Of a DNA stretch of 35,051 bases, positions 23,526-30,169 are shown one piece after another. Location of the stretch: positions 1 through 35,051 of the forward strand of contig JARKSS010000097.1 of assembly GCA_029974175.1 (NCBI GenBank), in the 5' to 3' direction. The notes beneath the pieces are model-generated. The model was given only the letters and a program-made list of their open reading frames with translations. It ran no database searches and was not told where the DNA came from. This DNA is from Vicinamibacterales bacterium (lineage in GTDB: Bacteria > Acidobacteriota > Vicinamibacteria > Vicinamibacterales > Fen-181). The first letter of the stretch is position 1. Each line of letters begins with the position of its first letter. The position numbers and the translations under genes are program-made.

Positions 23526-24209
23526 TCACCCCAGCAGCTCGTCCAGCTTGGCGATTTGCGCGTTGTCCCCGAGCAGGACGAGCACGTCGTTCTGCTGGAT
23601 CCGCTCGTCGCCTCCGGGCGAGACCGTCGTCACCTCGGGGCCGCCGGTCGCCGGCTTCCGCTTGATCGCGATGATCGTGAGGCCGAGGCGCGGCCGCAGC
23701 TCCAGCTCCCTCAGCGTGCGGCCGACGAACGGCGGGGGAGCCGGGATTTCGACGATGCTGAAGTCGCGCGACAGCTCGATGTAGTCGATCACGTCGGTCA
23801 TCACCAGGCTGTGCGCCACCCGGATCGCCATGTCGCGCTCGGGGAAGATGACGCGCGACACGCCGAGCCGCTCGAGGATTCGGCCGTGCAGCGAGGTGAC
23901 GGCCTTGGCGACGATCGTCGGGATGCCCAGCTCCTTGAGCTGCATCACCACCAGCAGGCTCGCCTCGATGTTCTCGCCGATCGAGACCACCGCGACGTCC
24001 ACGTCCTGGATGCCGGCGGCGCGGAGCGCGCGCTCGTCGGTGGCATCGAGCTGGACGGCGTGCGTGAGCACGTCGGCCATCTCGCGCACGTGCTCCTCGT
24101 TTGCGTCCACCCCGATGACGTCGTGGCCCAGGTCGGCGAGCGTGGCCGCCATGGCCGATCCAAGACGCCCCAGCCCGATCACCGCGAACTGCTTCTTTCG
24201 TCGCACCAC
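23526..24209 (-). CDS. ktrA: KtrA/TrkA-type potassium channel regulatory subunit
   Basis: 227 residues, one RCK unit. The N-terminal nucleotide-binding domain shows FAVIGLGRLGSAMAATLADLG (GxGxxG near residues 12-17) and the acidic VIGVDANEE. A C-terminal TrkA_C domain follows, with EIPAPPPFVGRTLRELELR and IQQNDVLVLLGDNAQI. KtrA forms an octameric ring on the cytoplasmic side of KtrB and gates potassium uptake in response to ATP/ADP and often c-di-AMP. It starts at GTG with GGGAGGGT placed well upstream, 12 bases after the ktrB stop. One RCK unit of this length fits KtrA rather than the doubled TrkA of Gammaproteobacteria. Confidence 0.92.
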   Translation of the reverse strand: MVRRKKQFAVIGLGRLGSAMAATLADLGHDVIGVDANEEHVREMADVLTHAVQLDATDERALRAAGIQDVDVAVVSIGENIEASLLVVMQLKELGIPTIVAKAVTSLHGRILERLGVSRVIFPERDMAIRVAHSLVMTDVIDYIELSRDFSIVEIPAPPPFVGRTLRELELRPRLGLTIIAIKRKPATGGPEVTTVSPGGDERIQQNDVLVLLGDNAQIAKLDELLG

Positions 24210-24221
24210 GTCACCCTCCCG

Positions 24222-25565
24222 TCAGCCGATCAGGATCCTGCCCTCGGGGTGGCGGACGCGCGGAGGTGTCCGCCCGCCCGCCAGCGCAACGGCCAGCGTG
24301 AGGGGCCCGACGCGCCCGGCCAGCATCATAGCCATCAAGAGCAGCTTCCCCAGGACGGAGAAGTGGCCTGCGAGGCTGAGCGGCCCGCCCTCTCCCATCG
24401 ACAGGCCCACCGTGCCGAACGCGCTCGTGGTCTCGAAGAGCGTCGGCAGCAGCTGCCGGCCCTCGGTCACCAGCAGCAGGCCGGCAACCGTGTTGAGCGC
24501 GAGAAACGCGATCAGGCTGATGAAGAAGGCGCGCGCAACGACCTCGGGCGCGACCCGCCGTCGCAGGAGCGTGGTGTCCGCCCGCCCCCGCACGGTCGCC
24601 AGCAGCGCTGCCACGGTGATCCCGAACGTCGTCACCTTCACGCCGCCCCCCGTGCCGCCCGGCGACGCCCCGATGAACATCAGGATCATCAGCAGGAAGA
24701 GGCTGGCGGGGGCCATCGCGCCGATGTCGATCGTGTTGAAGCCCGCGGTGCGCGGCGTCACCGCCTGGAAGAACGAGGCGAGCAGCCGCTCGTGCAGCGG
24801 GAGCTGCGCGAGCGTCGCCGGGTTCCGCGCCTCGAGGAGGAAGAGCGCAGCCGTGCCGCCGGCGATGAGGAGGGCCGTCAGGGCGATCACCAGCCGCGTG
24901 TGCACCGAGAGCCGGCGAAGGCCCCGCGCGTGCCCGAGTTCCCTGAGCACGACGAACCCCAGGCCCCCGCAGATGATCAGGCCGCAGACGACGAGGTTGA
25001 CGAGCCAGTCGCCCCTGAACCGGACCAGGTTGTCGGAGAAGAGGGCGAAGCCGGCGTTGTTGAAGGCGGAGACCGCGTGGAACAGGCCGTAGTACGCCGC
25101 CCGCGCGGCGCCGAGGTCGTGCAGCCACCGGAGCGCGAGCAGGGCGGCGCCCGTCAGCTCGAAGATCAGCGTCAGCTTGAAAACCGAGAGGGCGAAGCGG
25201 CCCAGCCCTTCCAGCGTCTTCGTGTTGAGGGCCTCCTGGAGCGTCAGGCGCTCCGTCACCGTCAGCCGGCGGCCGATGGCCACCGCGATGACGGTGGTGA
25301 GGGTCATGTAGCCGAGGCCGCCGAGCTGGATGAGCGCCATCAGCACGACCTGCCCGAAGAGCGACAGGTCGCGCGGCGTGTCGAGGACGTTGAGGCCGGT
25401 GACGCAGACGGCCGAGGTGGAGGTGAACGCGGCGTCGAGGAGGGAGAGCCGCCCGCGGCCGCCGGCGACCGGCAGCGCGAGCAGCACGGTGCCGGCAGCG
25501 ATCAGCGCGACGAAGCTGACGGTCAGGAGCTGCGAGGGGGACAGGCGCCTGCGGGCGATCGGCAT
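24222..25565 (-). CDS. ktrB: KtrB/TrkH-type potassium transporter
   Basis: 447 residues, with four membrane-pore-membrane repeats. Each has a filter-like segment with the conserved glycine: TSTSAVCVTGLNV, FHAVSAFNNAGFALF, VTPRTAGFNTIDI and ETTSAFGTVGLSMGEGG. It is the membrane half of a Ktr/Trk potassium uptake system, and ktrA follows 12 bases later. The glycine-rich GASPGGTGGGVKVTTFG loop between repeats is the gating loop typical of KtrB. It starts at ATG 25565. The promoter should lie in the repeat-filled spacer 25566-25845, shared with the divergent transglycosylase gene. Confidence 0.93.
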   Translation of the reverse strand: MPIARRRLSPSQLLTVSFVALIAAGTVLLALPVAGGRGRLSLLDAAFTSTSAVCVTGLNVLDTPRDLSLFGQVVLMALIQLGGLGYMTLTTVIAVAIGRRLTVTERLTLQEALNTKTLEGLGRFALSVFKLTLIFELTGAALLALRWLHDLGAARAAYYGLFHAVSAFNNAGFALFSDNLVRFRGDWLVNLVVCGLIICGGLGFVVLRELGHARGLRRLSVHTRLVIALTALLIAGGTAALFLLEARNPATLAQLPLHERLLASFFQAVTPRTAGFNTIDIGAMAPASLFLLMILMFIGASPGGTGGGVKVTTFGITVAALLATVRGRADTTLLRRRVAPEVVARAFFISLIAFLALNTVAGLLLVTEGRQLLPTLFETTSAFGTVGLSMGEGGPLSLAGHFSVLGKLLLMAMMLAGRVGPLTLAVALAGGRTPPRVRHPEGRILIG

Positions 25566-25612
25566 ACAGGATCGCAGATCCGCGAGAGTATACGCCTTTG
25601 CTGCCCGCTCAG

Positions 25613-25807
25613 CAGTTCAAGGCTCAAGGCTCAGGGCTCACGGCTCAAGGGCGGCTCAAGGCTCACGGCTCAGGGCTCCTGCACCTCCTGCACCTCCAGC
25701 ACCTTCTGCACCGCCTGCACCGCCTGCACCTTCTGCACCGCCTGCACCCTCTGCACGACGAACCATCCTCCCCCCTCCACCCTGAGCCCTGAGCCGTGAG
25801 CCTTGAG
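25613..25807. repeat. 24-bp perfect inverted repeat enclosing a 9-bp tandem array
   Basis: The arms at 25655-25678 and 25784-25807 are exact reverse complements (CTCAAGGCTCACGG... / ...CCGTGAGCCTTGAG). Between them are nine 9-base units at 25679-25759: CTGCACCTC twice, CAGCACCTT, CTGCACCGC twice, CTGCACCTT, CTGCACCGC, CTGCACCCT and CTGCACGAC. A second, shuffled copy of the left-arm motif precedes the element (25613-25650). The block fills the spacer between divergent ktrB and the transglycosylase gene. Confidence 0.92.
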
Positions 25808-25822
25808 TCCTCCTGCGTCATG

Positions 25823-25828
25823 CATAAT
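25823..25828 (+). promoter_or_regulatory. Possible -10 of the lytic transglycosylase gene
   Basis: CATAAT, 17 bases before the GTG at 25846. It begins 16 bases after the right arm of the upstream inverted repeat. No good -35 is visible. Confidence 0.35.
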
Positions 25829-25845
25829 GTCCCGGGGGTGGTGCG

Positions 25846-26856
25846 GTGAGGAGTGCCGGACGGGCGATCGGCGTGGCGGTGCTGGTGGCGTTGGCGTGCG
25901 GGCTGGTGTTCGGGCAGGAACCCGGGCGCGAGCTGGCGCCGTTCGAGGACTGGCTGAAGGAACTGCGCCAGGAGGCGCTTGCGAAGGGCATCAGCCAGTC
26001 GACGGTGGAGGCGGCGCTGGGCGAGGTGACCGTCCTGCCCGTGGTGATCGAGCGCGACCGGACGCAGGCCGAGCAGGTGATGGCGATCGACACGTACCTG
26101 AAGCGCCGGGTGGACGCCCGGACGGTCAGGACGGCCCGGCGCATGGCGCGCCAGCATGGCCCGCTGCTCCGCAAGGTGACCGCGCAGTACGGTGTCCCTT
26201 CCTCCATCCTCATCGCCGTCTGGGGCCTCGAGTCCACCTTCGGCCGCTTCAGCGGCGTTCGCCCGACCATCCCGGCCCTCGCCACGCTTGCCTACGACAA
26301 CCGCCGGGCGGCGCTGTTCCGCGCCGAGCTGTTCGACGCCCTGCGGATCCTCGATCGCGGCGACATCGAGCTCGCGCGGATGAAGGGGTCGTGGGCGGGC
26401 GCGATGGGGCAGCCGCAGTTCATGCCGTCGAGCTACCTCAAGTACGCCGTAGACTTCGACGGCGACGGCCGGCGCGACATCTGGTCGTCGCGGGGCGACA
26501 CCTTCGCGTCGATTGCCAACTACCTGCGCGAGCACGGCTGGACGACGGGTCAGCGGTGGGGAAGGGCGGTCCGGCTGCCAGCCGAGACGGCGGCCATCGA
26601 CGAGGCAGCCCCGCTGCGGGCCGAGGGGTGCGTGGCAGAGCGCCAGATGACGGTGAAGCTGCCGCTCTCGCGGTGGAGTGCGCTGGGCGTCCGCACGGAG
26701 ACGGGACAGAAACTGCCCCGCACGTCGTTCGACGCCTCGCTCGTGCGCGCCGGCTCGCGGACCTACCTGGTGTACGGCAACTACGAGGCGCTGCTCGCCT
26801 ACAACTGCGCCCACGCCTACGCGCTCAGCGTCGCGCTGCTCTCGGATCGGATGTAG
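25846..26856 (+). CDS. Lytic murein transglycosylase, MltB-like (GH103)
   Basis: 336 residues. It cleaves the MurNAc-GlcNAc bond of peptidoglycan without water, leaving 1,6-anhydroMurNAc ends. A signal peptide (AIGVAVLVALACGLVFGQ) comes first; its Cys is not in a good lipobox, so the protein is probably soluble periplasmic. Then comes FEDWLKELRQEALAKGISQSTVEAAL, typical of MltB openings. VPSSILIAVWGLESTFGRFSG holds the catalytic acid Glu129. GSWAGAMGQPQFMPSSYLKYAVDFDGDGRRDIW is the second signature block, and VYGNYEALLAYNCAHAYALSV the C-terminal one. The start is GTG. A CTAGGGG run begins at its TAG stop. Confidence 0.93.
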   Translation: MRSAGRAIGVAVLVALACGLVFGQEPGRELAPFEDWLKELRQEALAKGISQSTVEAALGEVTVLPVVIERDRTQAEQVMAIDTYLKRRVDARTVRTARRMARQHGPLLRKVTAQYGVPSSILIAVWGLESTFGRFSGVRPTIPALATLAYDNRRAALFRAELFDALRILDRGDIELARMKGSWAGAMGQPQFMPSSYLKYAVDFDGDGRRDIWSSRGDTFASIANYLREHGWTTGQRWGRAVRLPAETAAIDEAAPLRAEGCVAERQMTVKLPLSRWSALGVRTETGQKLPRTSFDASLVRAGSRTYLVYGNYEALLAYNCAHAYALSVALLSDRM

Positions 26857-26898
26857 GGAGGGGCTAGGGGCTAGGAGCTAGGCTGGCCAGGCTGGCCC
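26854..26898 (+). repeat. CTAGGGG/GCTAGG run and GGCTGGCC repeat at a stop codon
   Basis: Starting at the TAG stop of the transglycosylase gene come three GGGGCTAGG-like units and then a GGCTGGCCAGGCTGGCC duplication. It matches the run after the fucosidase stop at 1652-1678. Confidence 0.7.
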
Positions 26899-27014
26899 CG
26901 GGCGACGAGCGGGCGTAAGATGATCCTCGGGTCGCGTCGGCAAGCGCGGCCCTTCCTCACCGCACACGAGTCGGCCGAGCGTCTTCCAACCGTCCTACGG
27001 AAAAGGAGGCCAGC

Positions 27015-27506
27015 ATGCCGATCCCCCCGTCGATCGCGGAATTCATCCGCCAGAAACCCCATACGGTGCTTTCACACCGGACCGCGTTCACCGCGCAGGA
27101 AGAGGCGGCCGCCACACACGTGCCGGGACGCCAGTGGGCCAAGACCGTCGTGTGCCTGGCCGACGGACAGCCGGTTCTCGCCGTCCTGCCCGCGCACTAC
27201 ATGGTCGACCTGGAACAGCTCCGGCACCTGGCGGGAGCGAACACGGTGCGGCTGGCGACCGAGGCCGAACTGCGTCAGCTCTACCCGGACGTCGAGACCG
27301 GCGCCGTGCCGCCGTTCGGGCCGATGTTCGGCCAGCGGACGTTCGTCGATCGGGTGATCGCGGAGGACGACGAGGTGGTCTTCCACGCGGGCACGCACGT
27401 GGACGCGGTGCGGATGCGCTATCCCGATTTCGCCGCGCTGGCGTCGCCGCTGGTGGGCGAGTTCGGCCGCCCGCCCGCCCGCAGCCACCGTGCGCAGACG
27501 CACTAG
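27015..27506 (+). CDS. YbaK/aminoacyl-tRNA-deacylase domain protein
   Basis: 163 residues. It is a free-standing YbaK/ProX editing domain, which hydrolyses wrongly charged aminoacyl-tRNAs. Visible features are FIRQKPHTVLSHRTAFTAQEEAAATHVPGRQWAKTVVC with the conserved Lys near position 43, and VLAVLPAHYMVDLEQL. A later block is VETGAVPPFGPMFGQRTFVD, the usual GxxPPFG segment of the family. Unusually, the C-terminus (about 15 residues, HRAQTH) is basic and rich in Pro/Ala/Arg. GGAGG about 8 bases before the ATG is a strong ribosome-binding site. Its TAG stop lies inside the terminal repeat of a MITE-like element, so the last codons may have been altered by insertion. Which aminoacyl-tRNA it edits is unknown. 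Confidence 0.88.
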   Translation: MPIPPSIAEFIRQKPHTVLSHRTAFTAQEEAAATHVPGRQWAKTVVCLADGQPVLAVLPAHYMVDLEQLRHLAGANTVRLATEAELRQLYPDVETGAVPPFGPMFGQRTFVDRVIAEDDEVVFHAGTHVDAVRMRYPDFAALASPLVGEFGRPPARSHRAQTH

Positions 27507-27629
27507 CAGGCCGCTGAAACACGCGGCCTGAAATGCAAAACGCAAAAGGGAAAATGTAGAAACACGCCCTCTTTTCACTCTCCATTTTCCCTTTTACATT
27601 GCAGGCTTCTCTCTTCAGCAACCTGCTAG
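27503..27629. mobile_element. 127-bp MITE-like element with 16-bp terminal inverted repeats
   Basis: The ends CTAGCAGGCCGCTGAA (27503-27518) and TTCAGCAACCTGCTAG (27614-27629) are inverted repeats matching at 14 of 16 positions. Inside is a second pair, AAAAGGGAAAATG (27544-27556) and CATTTTCCCTTTT (27583-27595), a perfect 13-bp inverted repeat. At the left end CAGGCCGC/GCGGCCTG (27507-27530) can also fold. There is no coding capacity, and the interior is A/T-rich, unlike the chromosome around it. I see no obvious target-site duplication. The left end supplies the stop codon of the YbaK-domain gene. Confidence 0.7.
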
Positions 27630-27646
27630 GGGCGGGCTTGTGCACT

Positions 27647-27871
27647 TTCACCACGAGGCGCACAGAGACGTACGCAGAAGACGCGGTTCGTTTTGAGGAT
27701 CCCGGCCTCAGGGCCGCGGCGGTGGCACCTGTGAAGACGGGGCGTCAGGAATTCACCGCAGACGCAGAGCGCGCAGAGATTCACGACAGCGGCACAGAGC
27801 CACGGAACGTCACGAGCAGCGACCTCGAATCAATCCAAGGACCTCTGCGTTCTCTGCGTCTCCGCGGTGAA
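27647..27871. repeat. CGCAGAG/CACAGAG repeat cluster
   Basis: Three copies of a TTCACC...CAGAG motif are present. One is at 27647-27680 (TTCACCACGAGGCGCACAG). A second at 27752-27778 (TTCACCGCAGACGCAGAG) and a third at 27843-27871 are inverted with respect to each other and could form a long hairpin of about 120 bases. With the MITE-like element it accounts for most of the 27507-27914 gene-free stretch. The DNA between copies shows no gene. Confidence 0.75.
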
Positions 27872-27914
27872 ACGCTCGTCCCACGTGCGAGCCCGGGGAA
27901 CCGGTTTCCGCGGC

Positions 27915-28793
27915 TCAGGCGACGCCGTGGAACACCTCGATTGGGACGGGCAGGCGGTCGCGCACCAGGCGCGCTATCCGGTCGAGTTCGCCGTTGCTCA
28001 GCGGCGACACCGACGGCTCGGCCGGCTTCCGCGCGATGGTGTAGAGCTGGATTGACTTGAGGTGTCCGCCCGCCGCGCGAAGCTCTTCGAGCCGGGAGCA
28101 GAAGGCGGCAACCTCGGTGTCAGGAGGTGGTTCGCCGTCGAGGCGCACCCAGAGCGACTGGATGACGACGGGCCGGGCGCGCGCCGCGTCGAGGATGCTG
28201 TGGAGCACCTGCGCGAGCGTGGCCTTCGAGCGGTTCACCCGCCGGAACGACTCCTCCGTGCCGGCGTCCAGCTTGGCCCAGATCTCGCCGTTGTTCCGGT
28301 CCAGAAGCGCCAGCGTCTCGCGGACCTTCGGCCTCGCGAGGTAAGCCGCGTTGGTGATCAGCACGAGCTTCGCCTGATCGAGGCCGTGCCGTCGCCGGCC
28401 CGCCGCCGCAATCTCCACCGCCTTTCCCAAGCCGCGGAACGTGGTCGGCTCGCCGTCGCCCGAGAAGGCGATGTCGCGGATGGTCCGCTGGTCGGGCGCG
28501 AGCGCGTCGAACGGCGGCGACTGGTACAGCGAGCCGTCACGGGCGGCTGCCAATATCGTGTCGAGCTCGCGCGCGAGCACGTCGAGGTCCACCCGCCGTG
28601 TCCGTCCGGGCACCCCGCGATCCACCTGGCAGTAGATGCAGTCGAAGTTGCACTCCTTCCCGGGATTGAGGTTGATCCCGATCGAGACCCCGCGGCTTCG
28701 CCTCGAGACGACGGCGTAGACATAGAGGTGATCGGCCCAGCGACGCTCGTGCCGCTGCCAGGCCGACTGCAGGGCTGGCGAAGGGGTGAACAT
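27915..28793 (-). CDS. Radical SAM protein, Tyw1-like (COG0731 type)
   Basis: 292 residues. The radical SAM cluster motif is CNFDCIYC (C48, C52, C55), preceded by GVSIGINLNPGKE, which is characteristic of the wybutosine-like radical SAM group. Later segments are DIAFSGDGEPTTFRG, LVLITNAAYL, IWAKLDAGTEESFRRVNR and VVIQSLWVRLDGE. The family binds one [4Fe-4S] cluster and generates a 5'-deoxyadenosyl radical. Tyw1 itself works in archaeal and eukaryotic tRNA modification. Bacterial relatives lack a defined role, so no reaction is assigned. I use the ATG at 28793; an in-frame GTG at 28820 would add nine residues, and neither start has a good ribosome-binding site. No partner gene lies next to it. 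Confidence 0.85.
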   Translation of the reverse strand: MFTPSPALQSAWQRHERRWADHLYVYAVVSRRSRGVSIGINLNPGKECNFDCIYCQVDRGVPGRTRRVDLDVLARELDTILAAARDGSLYQSPPFDALAPDQRTIRDIAFSGDGEPTTFRGLGKAVEIAAAGRRRHGLDQAKLVLITNAAYLARPKVRETLALLDRNNGEIWAKLDAGTEESFRRVNRSKATLAQVLHSILDAARARPVVIQSLWVRLDGEPPPDTEVAAFCSRLEELRAAGGHLKSIQLYTIARKPAEPSVSPLSNGELDRIARLVRDRLPVPIEVFHGVA

Positions 28794-28917
28794 CCTCACG
28801 ATGATAGCAACGCCTGTCACGTGCGTTCACCACAAGGGCAACCAGAGCGGTCGGATGCATTCAGGCCGCGTTTTTTCAGCGGCTAGTGCAGGGGGTACCG
28901 AGAGCGCCGATCCGTAC

Positions 28918-29010
28918 CAGCACCCTCGGCACCATCAGCACGAGCACCCTCGGCACCATCAGCACGAGCACCCCCGGCACCTTCAGCACCGTTTGCACCT
29001 CCTGCACGAT
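28918..29010. repeat. GCACC 9-bp array with 24-bp direct repeats
   Basis: CAGCACCCT/CGGCACCAT/CAGCACGAG-type 9-base units, some shortened to six bases. Two exact 24-base copies lie at 28921-28944 and 28945-28968, with a third diverged copy after them. The array ends TTGCACCTC-CTGCACGAT, the same CTGCACGA end seen at 25751 and 34330. The remaining spacer up to 29167 has one reversed CAGAG repeat (29046-29087), a weaker one at 29118-29145, and no gene. Confidence 0.85.
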
Positions 29011-29045
29011 CCGAGACCGAGAGATTCCTTAGAATGTTCAAGGAT

Positions 29046-29145
29046 CCTCTGCACGTATCTCCGTGCTGCTGTGCCTCTGTGGTGAACGTGGACAAGCCGT
29101 TGTTGTCTGCTGCGCACCTCACCGCAGATACTCACGGGCGCGGAG
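29046..29145. repeat. CAGAG-family repeat copies upstream of the aldo/keto reductase
   Basis: CCTCTGCACGTATCTCCGTG...GCCTCTGTGGTGAAC (29046-29087) is a reversed copy of the TTCACC...CAGAG motif. CTCACCGCAGATACTCACGG (from 29118) is a weaker forward copy, so the two form an imperfect inverted repeat. Confidence 0.6.
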
Positions 29146-29167
29146 TTCCGGGATCAGGAGGCGATTG

Positions 29168-30169
29168 ATGCAGAAGAAGCGACTCGGCAGGACGGGGCTC
29201 GAGATCACGCGCGTCGGGTTCGGGGCCTGGGCTGTTGGCGGCGGGGGCTACGCCTTCGGCTGGGGGCCGCAGGATGACAACGAGTCGATTGCCGCCATCG
29301 AGAAGGCGGCCGACCTCGGTGTGAACTGGATCGACACCGCTCCGGTGTACGGCCTCGGCCGCTCGGAGGAGGTGGTCGGGCGCGCCCTGAAGCGCATCCC
29401 CGCCGGGATGCGGCCGTACGTCTTCACCAAGTGCAGCCTCGTCTGGCCCGAGGGTGGGGGCGAGGTCGCGCACTCGCTCGAGCCTGCGTCGATCAAGCGC
29501 GAATGCGAGGCCAGCCTGCGCCGGCTGGGCGTCGAGGCCATCGACCTCTACCAGGTTCACTGGCCGCGGTGGACGAACGTGGCCGGCACGGACCCCATCG
29601 AGGAAGGGTGGGGCGCGCTGGCGGAGCTGAAGCGGGAGGGCAAGGTCAGGCACATCGGCGTCTCGAACTTCGGCGTGGACGACCTCGAGCGCGCCAACCG
29701 CGTGGCGCCGGTCGAGTCGCTGCAGCCGCCCTACTCGCTGCTGCGCCGGAAGATCGAGGCCGAGGTGCTACCGTACTGTCTCGCGCACGACATCGGCGTC
29801 ATCGTCTACTCGCCGATGCAGGCGGGGCTGCTGAGCGGCAAGATGACGCGCGAGCGCCTGGCCGCGCTGCCGGAGGACGACTGGAGGAAGCGCACGAAGG
29901 AGTACCAGGAGCCGAACCTCAGCGCGAACCTGGCCTTCGTCGAGGTGCTGCGCACCGTTGCGGCACGGCACGGCCGGACGCCCGGCGAGGCCGCGATTGC
30001 CTGGACGCTCCGCCATCCGGCCGTCACGGCTGCAATCGTCGGCTTCCGCCGGCCTGCCCAGGTGGCCGAGCTCGTCACGGCCGCCGATTTCCAGCTTCCG
30101 GATAGCGACGCTGCCGAGATCGAGCGGGCAATTCCAGGCGGCGACGCAAGCATCAAGGCCGGGAACTGA
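29168..30169 (+). CDS. Aldo/keto reductase
   Basis: 333 residues. It is an NAD(P)H-dependent oxidoreductase of the (beta/alpha)8 aldo/keto reductase superfamily, closest in pattern to the YajO/IolS-like group (KKRLGRTGLEITRVGFGAWAVGG). The catalytic tetrad is visible: Asp56 and Tyr61 in WIDTAPVYGLGRSEEVVGRAL, Lys88 in YVFTKCS, and His131 in LYQVHWPRW. KVRHIGVSNFGVDDLERA and the later cofactor segment AAIVGFRRPAQVAELV are also family hallmarks. AGGAGG at 29156-29161 fixes the start; in-frame codons upstream belong to the repeat region. Its last 17 bases overlap the 3' end of the convergent zinc-ribbon gene. The substrate is unknown. Confidence 0.92.
   Translation: MQKKRLGRTGLEITRVGFGAWAVGGGGYAFGWGPQDDNESIAAIEKAADLGVNWIDTAPVYGLGRSEEVVGRALKRIPAGMRPYVFTKCSLVWPEGGGEVAHSLEPASIKRECEASLRRLGVEAIDLYQVHWPRWTNVAGTDPIEEGWGALAELKREGKVRHIGVSNFGVDDLERANRVAPVESLQPPYSLLRRKIEAEVLPYCLAHDIGVIVYSPMQAGLLSGKMTRERLAALPEDDWRKRTKEYQEPNLSANLAFVEVLRTVAARHGRTPGEAAIAWTLRHPAVTAAIVGFRRPAQVAELVTAADFQLPDSDAAEIERAIPGGDASIKAGN

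Noticed and set aside
22653-25799. A plus-strand open frame of 1048 codons across the FkbM, ktrA and ktrB genes
   Set aside because: It runs in another frame of the FkbM gene and antisense to the ktr genes, and is very rich in Arg, Glu, Gln and His without folds or motifs. This is a normal result of high-GC third positions.
25613-25807. Possible CRISPR array
   Set aside because: Units are nine bases with no unique spacers, and no cas genes are present.
28786-29085. A 99-codon frame encoding a His-rich repeat (QHEHPRHHQHEH)
   Set aside because: It is simply the translation of the 24-base DNA repeat array; no ribosome-binding site, and the array is not limited to multiples that keep coding sense elsewhere.
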